Source of the DNA: Thunnus maccoyii | Lineage: Eukaryota > Chordata > Actinopteri > Scombriformes > Scombridae | NCBI RefSeq assembly: GCF_910596095.1 | Contig: NC_056552.1 | Location: 14,985,111 to 15,049,110 of the forward strand | Reading direction: 5' to 3' | DNA length: 64,000 nucleotides | Part shown: in pieces, positions 1 to 12,700 of the stretch | Layout of the letters: each line of letters starts with the position of its first letter | Numbering within the stretch: position 1 is the first letter of the stretch | Made by a program: the position numbers and the translations under genes | Notes under the pieces: generated by a model | What the model was told of the DNA's origin: nothing | The model's database searches: none | What the model saw: the letters and a program-made list of their open reading frames with translations, nothing else

Positions 1-2081
1 GGCAACGGTCGATGCATCAGTGCAGCCTTTGTCTGTGATGGCCACAACGACTGCAAAGATAATGCTACCTCTGACGAAATCAACTGCCGTGAGTGACAAT
101 GATCAAAGGGTTGATTGGAAAGATGTTTTTAAAACTTTCTGACTTGAAATCATTGATTTAACTTTAAAGACTCTAATATATGAGTAACCATCTCCTCTTC
201 CTCAGCAACTACAGTTTAGGTTCTCTTGAACTTTAATGATCAGTACTAGAATATCGTGGTTGTTGATCCTGTGGTTGATGTTTTTACCTTTGCCCTCCTC
301 AACCTTCTCCAGCTGACAGGCAATGTCCTGCGGGCCAGGTCAAATGTGACCATACCAACATCTGCATCTACCCTGAAAACCTGTGTGATGGTTACAACAA
401 CTGTGGAGACAACAGTGATGAGAATCCTCTCTTCTGTGGTAAGTTGAATCGTCAGCGTCAGAGAGAGACCTGCTCTTCCTTAGCAGAAACTGTATAACCC
501 ACAAAGTTAATGACTTCCTTTCTTAGTAGATTCAGTAGAACTGTACATGGATATAGGTCTAAATCTGGCTGTGTGTTACTGTGCTACAGCGGGTCGCACA
601 TGCTCTCCAGACCAGTTCCGCTGTGATGGAGGGATTTGTATCCCTGGCTCTTGGGTGTGCGACTCTGTGAGAGACTGCAATGATGGGACAGATGAACCTC
701 CCTCCTGCGGTGAGTTTTCTGCATTAACATTTGATGTTTCAGGTATTTAAGCAAACAAGTGACACTTTTCTTCACCTTGACAGGTCTCGATCGTTGATGG
801 AAGGGCATCAAACTGTTAATTACATTTATGTTTCTAGTGTGTCATTCTTTTTGTATGTTTACTACATTCATATTGAAACGACACTTCTAAGTTGCATATT
901 CATTTTTTTGCATACAACTTCTAGCCAAAATCCTGAAAAAGTGAGAATGGAGGTCACTTTTTTGAAAGTATAAATGATTCTCAATGGCCTGTTGTCATGG
1001 TGATTTATTGATACAACTGACTTAGTGATTACTTTACAATATTTTGAGATTTCAGGCTCAAGAACTAATTTTTCAGCCAACAAAAATATTTCATGCCCCT
1101 TGATAACAGTCTTTCTCTTTTTCTGTTCCTGTGCAGAGGATCAAATCAGGACATGTGGTCCCAGTCAGTTCACATGTACCAATGGCAACTGCATCCCCCA
1201 GTCAATGATCTGTGATGGCAACAATGACTGTTGGGACAACAGTGACGAGGCTCCCGAACTGCAGTGTGGTGAGATGGCACTTAGAGACTGGATACATACA
1301 CTATATTTAAGCTTATTTTTGCCTTGTTTCTCAGCTCTATCCCATGTCTCATCTAAATGTTGCCTCCTCATACACTTTCTTCACGTGTACTCTAGAAGTT
1401 GAGTTGAAATTTTAAGAGATACTTGATGTCATATATGGTTTATAGTATCATGGTTTATTCATCGGCAGTTTGTTCCTCTGTTTGTCTCTCTGTCTCCTGC
1501 AGGCCAACGTACCTGCAGTTCCAACCAGTTCACCTGCCCAACCTGGCACCCAGGCCACGCGCGCTGTGTGCCCTTAAGCTTTGTGTGTGACGGGGAGAAA
1601 GATTGCGCCAATGCGGCTGATGAGCTCCAGAACTGCCCCAACCGGACTTGCCATATGAATGAGTTTGCCTGTTCTAATGGTCTTTGCATTCTCATCCCCT
1701 TCCAGTAAGTAGAAGGAGTGTGTAAGTGAATAAAAGTAGACATTTGTCACAGAAAAGAGTTGAATTGATTACTCCTCCTCCCCAGCTGTGACCGTGTGAA
1801 CGACTGCGGGGATGGCAGTGATGAGTTGGGCTGTACCTACGACACGTGCAGCAGCAACCAGTTCACCTGCGGCAATGGAGCTTGCATCTACGCCTCCTTC
1901 ACCTGCGACGGGGAAAGTGACTGCTTGGACGGCTCAGATGAGGCAGACAGCTTGTGCACCACGCCCCAACCCACTTGTGCTCCTCAGCAGTACATGTGCA
2001 AGTCAGGGGAATGCATTGACCTCAACAAAGTGTGCAACGGACAGAAGGACTGCCAAGACAACAGCGACGAAAAAGGCTGTG
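1..2081 (+). other. lrp2b: lrp2b: upstream LDLa ligand-binding cluster (8 repeats, first one partial)
   Basis: Eight complement-type (LDL receptor class A) repeats are encoded by the first six exons, the first cut by the window edge. Each has six cysteines and the calcium-binding acidic end C-x-D-x-SDE or a close variant (for example GDGSDELGC). Exons 2-4 carry one repeat each, with phase-1 borders. Exon 1503-1704 holds one repeat plus most of another, which is completed in exon 1786-2081; the latter also holds two more. In LRP2 this block corresponds to the third cluster, which I recall as having ten repeats, so at least two lie upstream. Confidence 0.88.
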
Positions 2082-3712
2082 GTGAGAGATACAAAATATG
2101 TATTAATCCAGTGGAGCAAAACAAAAGAGTTTCTCTGCAAAATTGTATACATATCTTCCCTAATAGATAATTCAATGTCCTGAAAATGGATGTCCACTTG
2201 GTTGAATTTTTGTGAACCAAAATACAAGACAAATCACCATATTTTATGGGAATTTTGTGCTTTCACTCATTTCCCTGTTTTTAATGATGGATATTTTCAA
2301 TTCTCTTTGGGATTTTTGTTAATTCTGTATCATTTGCAGAAATCTCAAAGTGTTAACATACAAGATATACATGTATTCCCCCACATTTTCTTGTACTCAA
2401 GGGCTGCAACCAATAGTTATTATGATTATCGATTAATTTTAATTAACTAATTAACAAAAAAACATTTAATTTTTGCTAAAACGTCATGAAATAGTGGCCT
2501 GTTTCACGAACAGTCCAAAACCCTGAGATATTCAATGTACAATGATAAAAAATAGAGAAAAGCAACAGTTATCTATTTCCAAAAGGTTTTATTGATCATA
2601 TTATCAGTTAACTAATCTTTTCATAAACTTTATAGGTTCATTCTAATCTGTGAAATTCTTCTTGTCTCGAGTTGTATACCTGTGCCATCTTCTTTTCCTG
2701 TCTTCTTTTAACTCTGTTTTCTTTCTTCTTTCTGGCTAGGAGTCAATGAGTGCCTCAACCCTTCAGTCCACAAGTGTGCCCAGATCTGCACTGACACCCT
2801 CACCGGTTACTACTGCTCCTGCCACCCCGGCTATCAGCTCATGCCAGATTCCAAAGCCTGCAAGGACCTCAATGAGTGTCTCAGCACACCTGCTGTATGC
2901 AGCCAGATCTGCGAGAATGCTGTTGGCTCGTACCACTGCAAATGTGCTCCTGGATACATCCGTGAACCGGACGGACGCACCTGCCGCCAGAACAGTGGCA
3001 TTGCCCCATATCTGTTGTACAGTAATGGGTACTACATCCGTAATTTGACCACTGACGGATCACAATTGAGTATAGTCCTGCAGGGATTGTCCAACGTGGT
3101 GGCCTTAGATTTTGATAACATTGAGAAAAGGCTTTATTGGCTAGACGCAGGGGCTGGAAAGATCGAGAGGATGCGTTTTGATGGCAGCGACAGGGAGACA
3201 CTGGCAGATAACAACGTGGGAGGAGCAGAGGGCCTGGCACTCGATTGGGTGGGCAGGTGTGTCAAATCGGAGGAGCTTCATTTAAAAATATGTCTTAATT
3301 ATTAAATATTTTATAATTCAGTAATGTATTAATACACACTCAAATGCATAGATACATTTGTGTGAAAACCAAGACCAAAGTGAATTTTACAATTTGTCGG
3401 AGTACTTTGATCTTTCAATTGATTTTTCATTAGTTGGAAACTTGGAAACTTGTTTTTATCTATATTAAATTTGACCAAAATATGTTAATGAAATCTTGTT
3501 GTGTCTGCTGCAGGAAGATGTACTGGGTGGACAGTTATTATGGCTCAGTTCATGTGATGGAGCTGGATGGACGCTACAAGAAGAAGCTGCTGTCTGGGGA
3601 GTTCACAGATGGGAATGACACTTATATTATCAGCCGACCTCGTGCTGTAGCTGTCAACCCTAAATATGGGTACTAACACACACACACACACACACACACA
3701 CATAGTCACACT

Positions 3713-3747
<35 letters not shown>

Positions 3748-6700
3748 GTCTTGGTAACAGGCTGACAGTAGAACAAAATGTTTAAAGTTTTACATAGCAA
3801 AGATGTTTCTTCTGTTAGACTTCATTATAACAGCACTGGAAAAAATATGGAATCTATACTGGTGCAGTTAGCCACAGGAATGGGAAAGATAATAAAATGG
3901 GTCCAAAATTACATTACTAGGTGTACTTGCTATTTGCAGTTTGCCATTTGCTGGAGGTTTTTAATCATTCAAATTTACACTAGAGTTTGCTCTTAAATCC
4001 TGTCTTTGGATTTTCCCCATCCCTCCCTCCTGTTCTCTCCCTCCCTGTCCTTTTTTTACCAGATGGCTGTACTGGACTGACTGGGGTGACACAGCATATA
4101 TCGGCAGGGTTGGCATGGATGGAAGCAATGTCAGTGCCATTATCACAACTAAGCTGGAGTGGCCCACTGCTCTGACCATAGACTACACGACCAACAAGAT
4201 CTTCTTTGCTGATTCCCACCTTAACTTTCTGGAGTGAGTTGAGACATTCAGACATAAATCCATTTGTCATCAAGTATGATTCAGTGAGGCACTGAGTTCC
4301 TAAAGTTTCTCTCATGATAACAGTACCATGAATCTGTATTTACCCTTCTACCAACTTTCAGCTTTGCAGACATGGACGGCCAGAACCGTCACCGGGCCAT
4401 TGCTGGTACACTTCCTCATGTCTTAGCTGTTACCCTGTTTGAGGACTGGGTCTACTGGACGGACCAGAACACACACACTGTGGAGAAGGCCCATAAGTAC
4501 ACTGGCGAAGAGCGCACTGTTATGGGCAACAATACACACCGGCCCTCTGACATTCATGTCTACCATCCTTACAGGCAACCTCGAAGTATGTAAATTTGAA
4601 CTCTTTTTTTGTCTTACTCGCCTGCAGCTCAGAATTTACCAGTATGTTATTTGTTTTTAATTACCTTTTCAGGTGAAAACCCCTGCTCCTCCCATGACCT
4701 GACCTGCAGTCATCTGTGTCTGATTGCACCCGGTGGGCAGCGCGCTAGCTGCCAGTGTCCAGATCACTTCATCGCCCTTGCTGTGGGCTTTAAGATCCAG
4801 TGTGTCGCTGACTGCTCTAGCACCCAGTTCCGCTGTGGGGACAATGAGAGGTCAGGTCACTTAGTCAGTCCTTCAGTTTTTAAATAGTAAACATCTTTGC
4901 AAAAAAAAAAAAAGAAAATATTTCAAAAGTTGGCCATAAAGATCTCTTTACAGGCTACTCATTTTCTATTGCGATGGCAGATAATATTGTAATAAATAAG
5001 CATAAAAAAGACAGAATTGAGAATTTCCTTACAGTTTTTAGTTATTAGATTTATTGTGATCATTTATCAGAATTAATTGCTAACAAGACAATACTTAAAA
5101 CACTTTTTAAGCAAGGCATGTGACTCAGTAATTAATAAACTTTTACTGGCAGACAAGACCTGAATGTGTGCAGTTATTTAAATTTATAGGCCAGTGTTTG
5201 TGCATTTGTAAGAAAACAGGTAACAGCAAGGTGTTTACATGTGTTAAGGTAAATTCAATTTTTGTGATAAATTCAATTTTTGTGATATATGTTCTTCTAT
5301 ACTCATCTTTGACACTGTGTTAATGATACCTTGCAGATTAGCTGTACATTTGTATTCTTTAATCTAACCTGTTTGTGCTACTTTTATCTTATAGGTGTGT
5401 TCCTATATGGTGGAAGTGTGACGGCCAATCAGATTGTGGTGATGGCTCAGATGAACCTCAGACCTGCCCAACCCGTAATTGCCCCGTCGGCCAGTTCCAG
5501 TGTCAGGACGGCAACTGTACCTATCCTGGCTTCATCTGTGACGGCGACTCAGACTGCCCTGATGGTTCAGATGAGGGCGCTGCTCTCTGCAGTACGACAA
5601 TTTATTAAAATTAAATTAATTATTTTAAACTGCATTAGTGTAGGACATCAGATAGGAAGCTGAAATTAAAATTACTCACGAGGATCTATGAAGAAAATGT
5701 ATTTCAAGCTGTAGAATAAGTTGTTCTACACTAACAGAAATAGGCAATTGGAAAGGAATTTGAACTGGGATTTACTTGGATTATTTTAAATCTGGCCAGA
5801 TTTTTGTTTGGATATTGCTATTAAAGTATACAACATTTTCTGGGAAAAAATCCAAGCCTTGGCCACGCTTAATCTCAAGAGAAGCCCTTACACTTGAGAT
5901 TTAGCTCAGGCAGAAAGTTAAGATTGAATTTATGTTAAATTTTCAAACGGAAGTCAAGCTGCAGTCTGTCCCTGTAGGTGACCACCGATGCCAGGAAAAC
6001 CAGTTCCAGTGTAAAAACAAGAAGTGTATCCCTGTGTCCTGGCACTGCGACGGGACAGACGACTGTTCAGATGGCAGCGACGAGGACGCAGACATTTGTG
6101 GCCAGAGGACCTGCAGACCGGGACAGTTCCAGTGTGCCAACGGGCGCTGTCTGCCATCAAGCTATGTATGTGACGCCCAGGACGACTGTGGAGATGGATC
6201 AGATGAACCATTTGAAACCTGCAGTGAGTGGCAGTTTCAGTGAATTAAAGCCCTGAAAAAACAAGAGGATGATACATGGTGGATGGCAGAAGAAGTTACA
6301 CATTATATTTCATGACTTTTATCCGCATTCATGAACCAACAGTGTTCAGGTTCAGTGTCTTGCTTAAACATTTTTTCTGTGGCTGCAGCAGGAATTTAAA
6401 CCCCAAATTACAGGACAAACTGCCTGATTTAGATGGCATAGATTTATCTGTTTTTTAATTATACATAATCAGTGTTGACTCAGCCATGTCCTAAAAGGAA
6501 TCCCAGTGAAGTAATGTTGTATTGCACATACTGCACTATGGATTTTCTTCTTTCTCTAAGCTGTATCTATTTTTCTCTCATCCTCTTCCTTCTGCTCATT
6601 CTCCCTGCATGTTTCGCTCTGCCTCATTTCTGTCTCCCTCATTCATTCTCATATCTTATGTTGTCGTCATCTAACATTTCTTTCTTGTCATCCGTTTCTC

Positions 6701-9700
6701 TCACTCTGCTCCATCCTCTACCATCTCCATTTCTCACGCCTCTCTTTATCACTCTCTATCCAGTGGGTCCAGACTACAAGTGCGATGAGGACACTGAGTT
6801 CTCTTGCAAGACAAACTACCGCTGTATTCCTCAGTGGGCCCGATGTGACGGCACCAATGACTGCATCGACAACAGCGACGAGCAAGGCTGTGGTCAGTGC
6901 CTGTGTGTCAGCAGATGTGTTCTTATGTAAAGACAGGGCTGTGGAGAAAAATCTGGTCCAAGGAGTTAAGGAGTTATTTTAGGGTGAACAGAGACATATT
7001 TTTTTTCTGCAGGAGGTCTGTGCTGTACTGAAACAGTAAACTGGAATTACATGATTATACTGTGTGTATATATATGATTGTTTGAAGATAATTACATACC
7101 ATTTATACAGGGTTACCAGGCATATTATTTTATGAACTTTTTTGAAGAGTATGGTGGAGACAAGCACAAAATATAAGTGATATTATCACACTAACTACCA
7201 TGGCTCTGTGTGTGAAATTTTAAAGTTATTTCAGATTTTATTGGTGGGAATTAAAGGGGTTGATTGTACTTGGTCTCATGAGATTCTGTATATAATTTAA
7301 CTCTTTAAGGGAATATGATGTTTGTGTTTGATTACCTTTTATGAAGTCTAAATCTTTGCACAACAAATGAAAATATCAGTGTGGTATACTGTGGTTTCAA
7401 ACATGGGGCCACTGAACTTTTTTTTTTTTTTTTTAAATTGGCCACATGTTGAAGCAGCTTCTCTCTACTGCTTTCTGACTTTGTCTGTCAAACAGAGGAG
7501 GTGACATGTGACCCTCTGGGAGATTTCCGTTGTGATAACCACCGCTGTGTCCCCATCCGCTGGCAGTGTGACGGCACCAATGACTGTGGTGACGGCTCGG
7601 ACGAGAGGAACTGCCGTGAGTGTCATGCTCCATATTTTTCACCTCAATCTATTTCAGTAACATTACATACCAGCAATGAATCAAAAAAGAATCATCTGTG
7701 CCTGCCAGGGAGTTGCAAAAAGAACTTTATTTCATCCCTCTTTGTATAATTCTACCCCACATAAGATGTGTAAACAATAATAGCTCATTCTGATCCCAAA
7801 CTGAAGATGTGTGTATCTCTTTGAATATGATTGTCATCTATAGAGCCAAGGCCTTGCTCTGAGAGTGAGTTTCGATGTGACAACGCGCAGTGCATCCCTG
7901 GAAACTGGGTGTGTGACCATGACAACGACTGTGGGGACGACTCAGATGAACGAGACTGTGGTGAGTGGGTACTGCACACACAAGCTCACCTCCTCGAAAT
8001 ATCCACGCATATGTCACAAACAACATGAACACACACACACATACACACATCTGTTAATGTCCTGACTCTCCTCCAGAGTTGCAGACGTGTCGTCCAGGTT
8101 CATTCCAGTGCGAATCGGGTCACTGTATCCCCGCTGTTCTGCAGTGTGACGGCCAGCCTGATTGTCTAGATCTGTCAGATGAGACCAGCTGTCGTAAGTA
8201 AACAACATGAAAAATAATGGCAGGCTGCCTGGCCTCTGCAGTGTTTTAGTGTGTGTGTACTTTGTTTTTGTATGTGAGTGTGTGTATGTGTGTAGTCTTT
8301 AATTATTCAGGTTTGAAGGCTTTAAAACTACAGAATGAAAATGTCTGAAATATGGTGCAGTAGGGCAAACAGCACTAACAGTTAGTAAAAAACCACTTAT
8401 TTGGATGTGAAATGGAAAGTGCAGTGCAGTAGATGAACCACGAAGAAGCTCTACGAGATCCGATGTACATTTACAACAAACAGGTTTAATTCTTTAACAT
8501 TTGCTTTTGTTTTCACCTTCAAACATGTGGTCTAGATAGAGAATGGTTCAACTGTGTCTGTTGGAGTGCAAAGTGCTGAGAATGAGCTAACCAACAGATC
8601 CTCCTAAACTAAAAATATACAAACAGTTGATTGATTAACACATTTCCCCCACCCTTTCAGCCACTCGTTACCCGGGAGGCCGTTGGTGCCCTCAGAACGA
8701 GTTCCAGTGTGGGAACCATCTGTGTGTGAGCCAGAGCTGGGTGTGTGATGGCATTGACGACTGCGGGGACCGCTCAGATGAACAGATCAGTTTATGCTGT
8801 GGGTAACATCTTGTTTATTGCACATGGCAAAGTCTGAAAAGCTTGTGTTTGTGTTCTGTGTATTTATTTCTGTGTGATCAATATAATCATAATTCCTACC
8901 ATAAACCTACCTAAAACTACTAGACCTAAACTTCAAGCAAAGGTTAAGAGGATTTTCATGTTAGTAAGTAGCAATACAAGTAGCAATGTAATTTCCATAT
9001 AAGCAAACTTTCTTTTCTGTCTTGAATGAATGACTGTTAACTGATTTAGTGAATCTAAGCAGAAGCATATAATCAATACTATATATATAATCAATCATAA
9101 TTCAGTCATGAAAGATGTAGCCAGAGATGACACAAATGAGGAGGGAGTCAATGTAAGAATTGTTTTTGAATTTTATACTCTCAGAGATTTTTCTAAGATT
9201 GGTGTGTGTTTGAACAGTGAACGTCACCTGCGAGATGCCGTCCAGGTTCCGCTGTGCCAACGGCTACTGTATCTATTCTGGCCTGATGTGCAACCAGAAG
9301 GATGACTGCGGAGACGGCAGTGATGAGAAGGAAGAACTCTGTATGAGTCTCACACACACACACACATTGCCCACAATCTGTATAGTTTATCAGGGCTCAT
9401 AAACGAAAAAAGACATTTAACGGTGCTATTTTTGTAATAACTGTGTGATAGCCTTAACCAGATAGATAATAATTTCATGTTCAGCAAATGCACCACTTAT
9501 CATCAGTTTCTGGGATCGTCAAGGATTAGTCCAACACTAATGCCTCCTGAACCTTCCCCTTTAAGGCCAGTGAAATGGGAAATCCCAAAATGACATCAGT
9601 GTCTGCACAGGGCACAAAGCCTGAAACATGCCAGGGATAAGAAAATGGTCTCTTTTATGGAACTGTTACACAATCAGCTTAAACATCAATCAGAGCAAAT

Positions 9701-12700
9701 TATTTTGAGAGGAGATTAAATAGTTATGTTGAGAGTGGAGGTGGACATTAGCTGGCTCATCTACATCCATTTGTTTTGAATGAGGAGACAGTAAAAATAG
9801 ACAGAAGGGAACCTGCGGAGAAGCCTTGAATTTAATAAGTGATCTTATGTTGAAGTATGTGCCTACATACGTTTGAGTTCTTGACTGTGTGGGAGCATTA
9901 ATATGTATACAGATACAGTATGTCAGTCCACATAAATGTGTATACGTGTGTCTATGTGTACACTTGTGGGTGTTGAATCTAGTGGGCACTCCACTCACAA
10001 TTTTTTTTTGTTTTTTAGACAGTTAGGGAGTGAAGAGCGACGCCGCAGAGAAAGCAATGAATTCAATCTCAGACTAGTGGAGGCGGACCTGTTTCTGCTG
10101 ACAGGTTGCGTACCCACTCAACCTTCTCTGCATACTTGATGACTCATACTGTCTGTGTCCTTCCCCAGGCCGCGAGCCCACGCTGCCCCCGTGCACACTG
10201 GAAGAGTTTAAATGCATCAATGGACACTGTGTGGCTCTGCCCTACGTATGTGATCACAATGACAACTGCGGGGACCGAACTGACGAGTTAGGCTGCAGTG
10301 AGTGGCACAACAAATATTTCTCTGATAAAGTTTAATGTTGGCTATTAAAATGTTGTTGGGAAGAACACTATAAATCCTTTTTGGATGACAAAAATGTGAC
10401 CTTATAATTAACTGCATCTTCAATTTTTTAAGAGGATGTTTAATTTGTTTTGGTTCCGTATTAAAAACCTTAATGATAGTCGCAGTATGTATACAGATAA
10501 TAGCAAATATAAAACCATGATCAGATTAAATGTCAAGACTACAGAGATGCATTACATTCACCAAAAACAAACAAACAAAAACATCTTATAATTGCAAGAA
10601 AAATATCTCATAATTATGGCTTCCATATATATATAATAATTATGAAAAGATGTCGGAATGGAAAGGTAAGGATTTCGTGATAATCATTACGACATCTTTT
10701 TCTGATAATTTATCTGCATGTGAATCTGCACAGAGAGAGTTTAATTTTTAACACAGTAGCTCATGATTTTTTTATTATATAAACACATACTTCAGAGCAG
10801 AATATCTCAGTTAAGCCCAAACCCTGATGATAAGAAACTCAAATTTATACTGCCTTTTTATTTAGCTTTTTCATAGTTTTATCTCATCTGAACTGCTGTA
10901 GAACTTTACAGGTGCACAGAAATATCCTCTTAGCTGGTTTATTTATGGCTACATCAAGCTTCAGTCACATGGTGGCCCGACGGAGGTTCAGGGAATCATG
11001 GTGACCAGATAACTGGATTATAGTCAATAGCTAAATTTTGCCCATGTAAACTAAGCCATTGTTTGATTACATCAAAAGTAAGTAGCTCTTGAATTTGGCT
11101 AGAGATAAATAGCTTTTTTGGATTGTATCAGAGAAAGTGATCCGTGTTGTCTGGCTCCAGATTTTGGCCACGACCGCAACTGTGAGGAGAAGCTGTGCCA
11201 GCAGGAATGCACAAACCTGAACGGCACCGGCTTCATCTGCTCCTGCAGACCCGGATACATGGTGGACCCAGACAGCACCTACACCTGCCTGGGTACACAC
11301 TCACACAAACACACTCTCTCTCTCTGTTGGGGGCGTTCCCTCTCTTCCTTCACTCATACACATACGACTGCACATGGATGAACAACCTGATAAAAATTTC
11401 ACTAATAGCACTCAAAAAACTAAAATGAATATTTAATAAAATATCACTGCTCCATTTAACCCACCTGATCTGCTTCAACTTTAACTGTATTGTCCCTGAG
11501 GGAAAATTTGGGACGTTAGCACACAGACTAATGTACATAAAACATGCATAAAACATAAAAAAAAAATGTATGCATCACATGACTATAATATCTAGAGTGT
11601 GTTTAGCCATCACTATTCAATCCAACTATTAAGTGTTAAAAAACATCATCACCACCCCTTAATAGTTACATGGTAAACTAATCACGAACTGAGTTGTCAT
11701 GAATATTTAACAGTCTGGTGGCTGGAGAGATAAAAGAATTATTCAGCCTGAAATCTTCTCCACTGTGTCTCCTTGCTCTTCCAGACATCGATGAGTGCGA
11801 TGTATACGGCACCTGCCCTCAGGTCTGTAAGAACACCAAGGGCAGCTACGACTGTGAGTGTGCCCCTGGCTACCGGAAAGTTGGAAACGGCAAAATGTGC
11901 GAGGCTGAGGGTGAGAGGAATATTTTTGTAAACAGTAGTTTCTAGACAAGAGCAACATACAGACATGAAACTTAGTGAAAAAATACAGATCAAATTGACT
12001 TGAATTGGCCAAAATTGTTTCAAAATTTTTCTTGGTTTCACAGGAGAAAGCAGATATGACTGACTTCTTATTCTTTTATATGATATTAAATCTAGTTAAC
12101 CAGTTGCACCTTTTCTGTGACTACTGCTTTAATCTCATCACCACACAGCCATGGATATTTTTCAATATTAACTTTTTGTCATTTTTTTTTTTTTTTTACA
12201 AAGTACAGTTATAATATGTGACTTTAATTCCAGACTCTATGCCATGTCATAGAGCTTTATACACCTCATAAAAATATCCTTCAGATAAAAGATGCAGGGT
12301 CACCATATTGGTGAAGAGAAAATTCTGTAACATCTGCATAAAGGTCACAGGTTTGGTGTGTCCATCACTGAAATGTCTCTGAACAATAACACCAAATTTC
12401 TGTTTTCTCACTGGTTATCAGATGCTGTTGTTAAAAGAAGCAGTTAAATGCCAAAAAAAAAGGTAAAGTGTAAATGTGTGTCTCCCTCAGGGTCAACTCC
12501 GCTGCTGCTTCTACCCGAGAACATTCGTATCCGGAGGTTCAACCTGCAGACAGAGGCCTACCACGACTTCCTCCAAGAGGAGGAGCACATCATGGCTCTG
12601 GACTATGACTGGGACCACAACAACACCGGATTGAGTAAGACACACGTAGATAAATACTAGATAGTGCTAGAAAGACAAGAGACAACTCGCTTAACATTAA

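Noticed and set aside
6472-6770. Open frame extending left of the LDLa exon at 6764
   Set aside because: The upstream part is a CT-rich intronic polypyrimidine tract that happens to lack stops. The acceptor at 6763 restores the correct LDLa phase.
10018-10105. Possible extra lrp2b exon after a tttttag acceptor
   Set aside because: It gives an in-frame stop in the required phase. The LDLa repeat is completed correctly by splicing 9340 directly to 10169.
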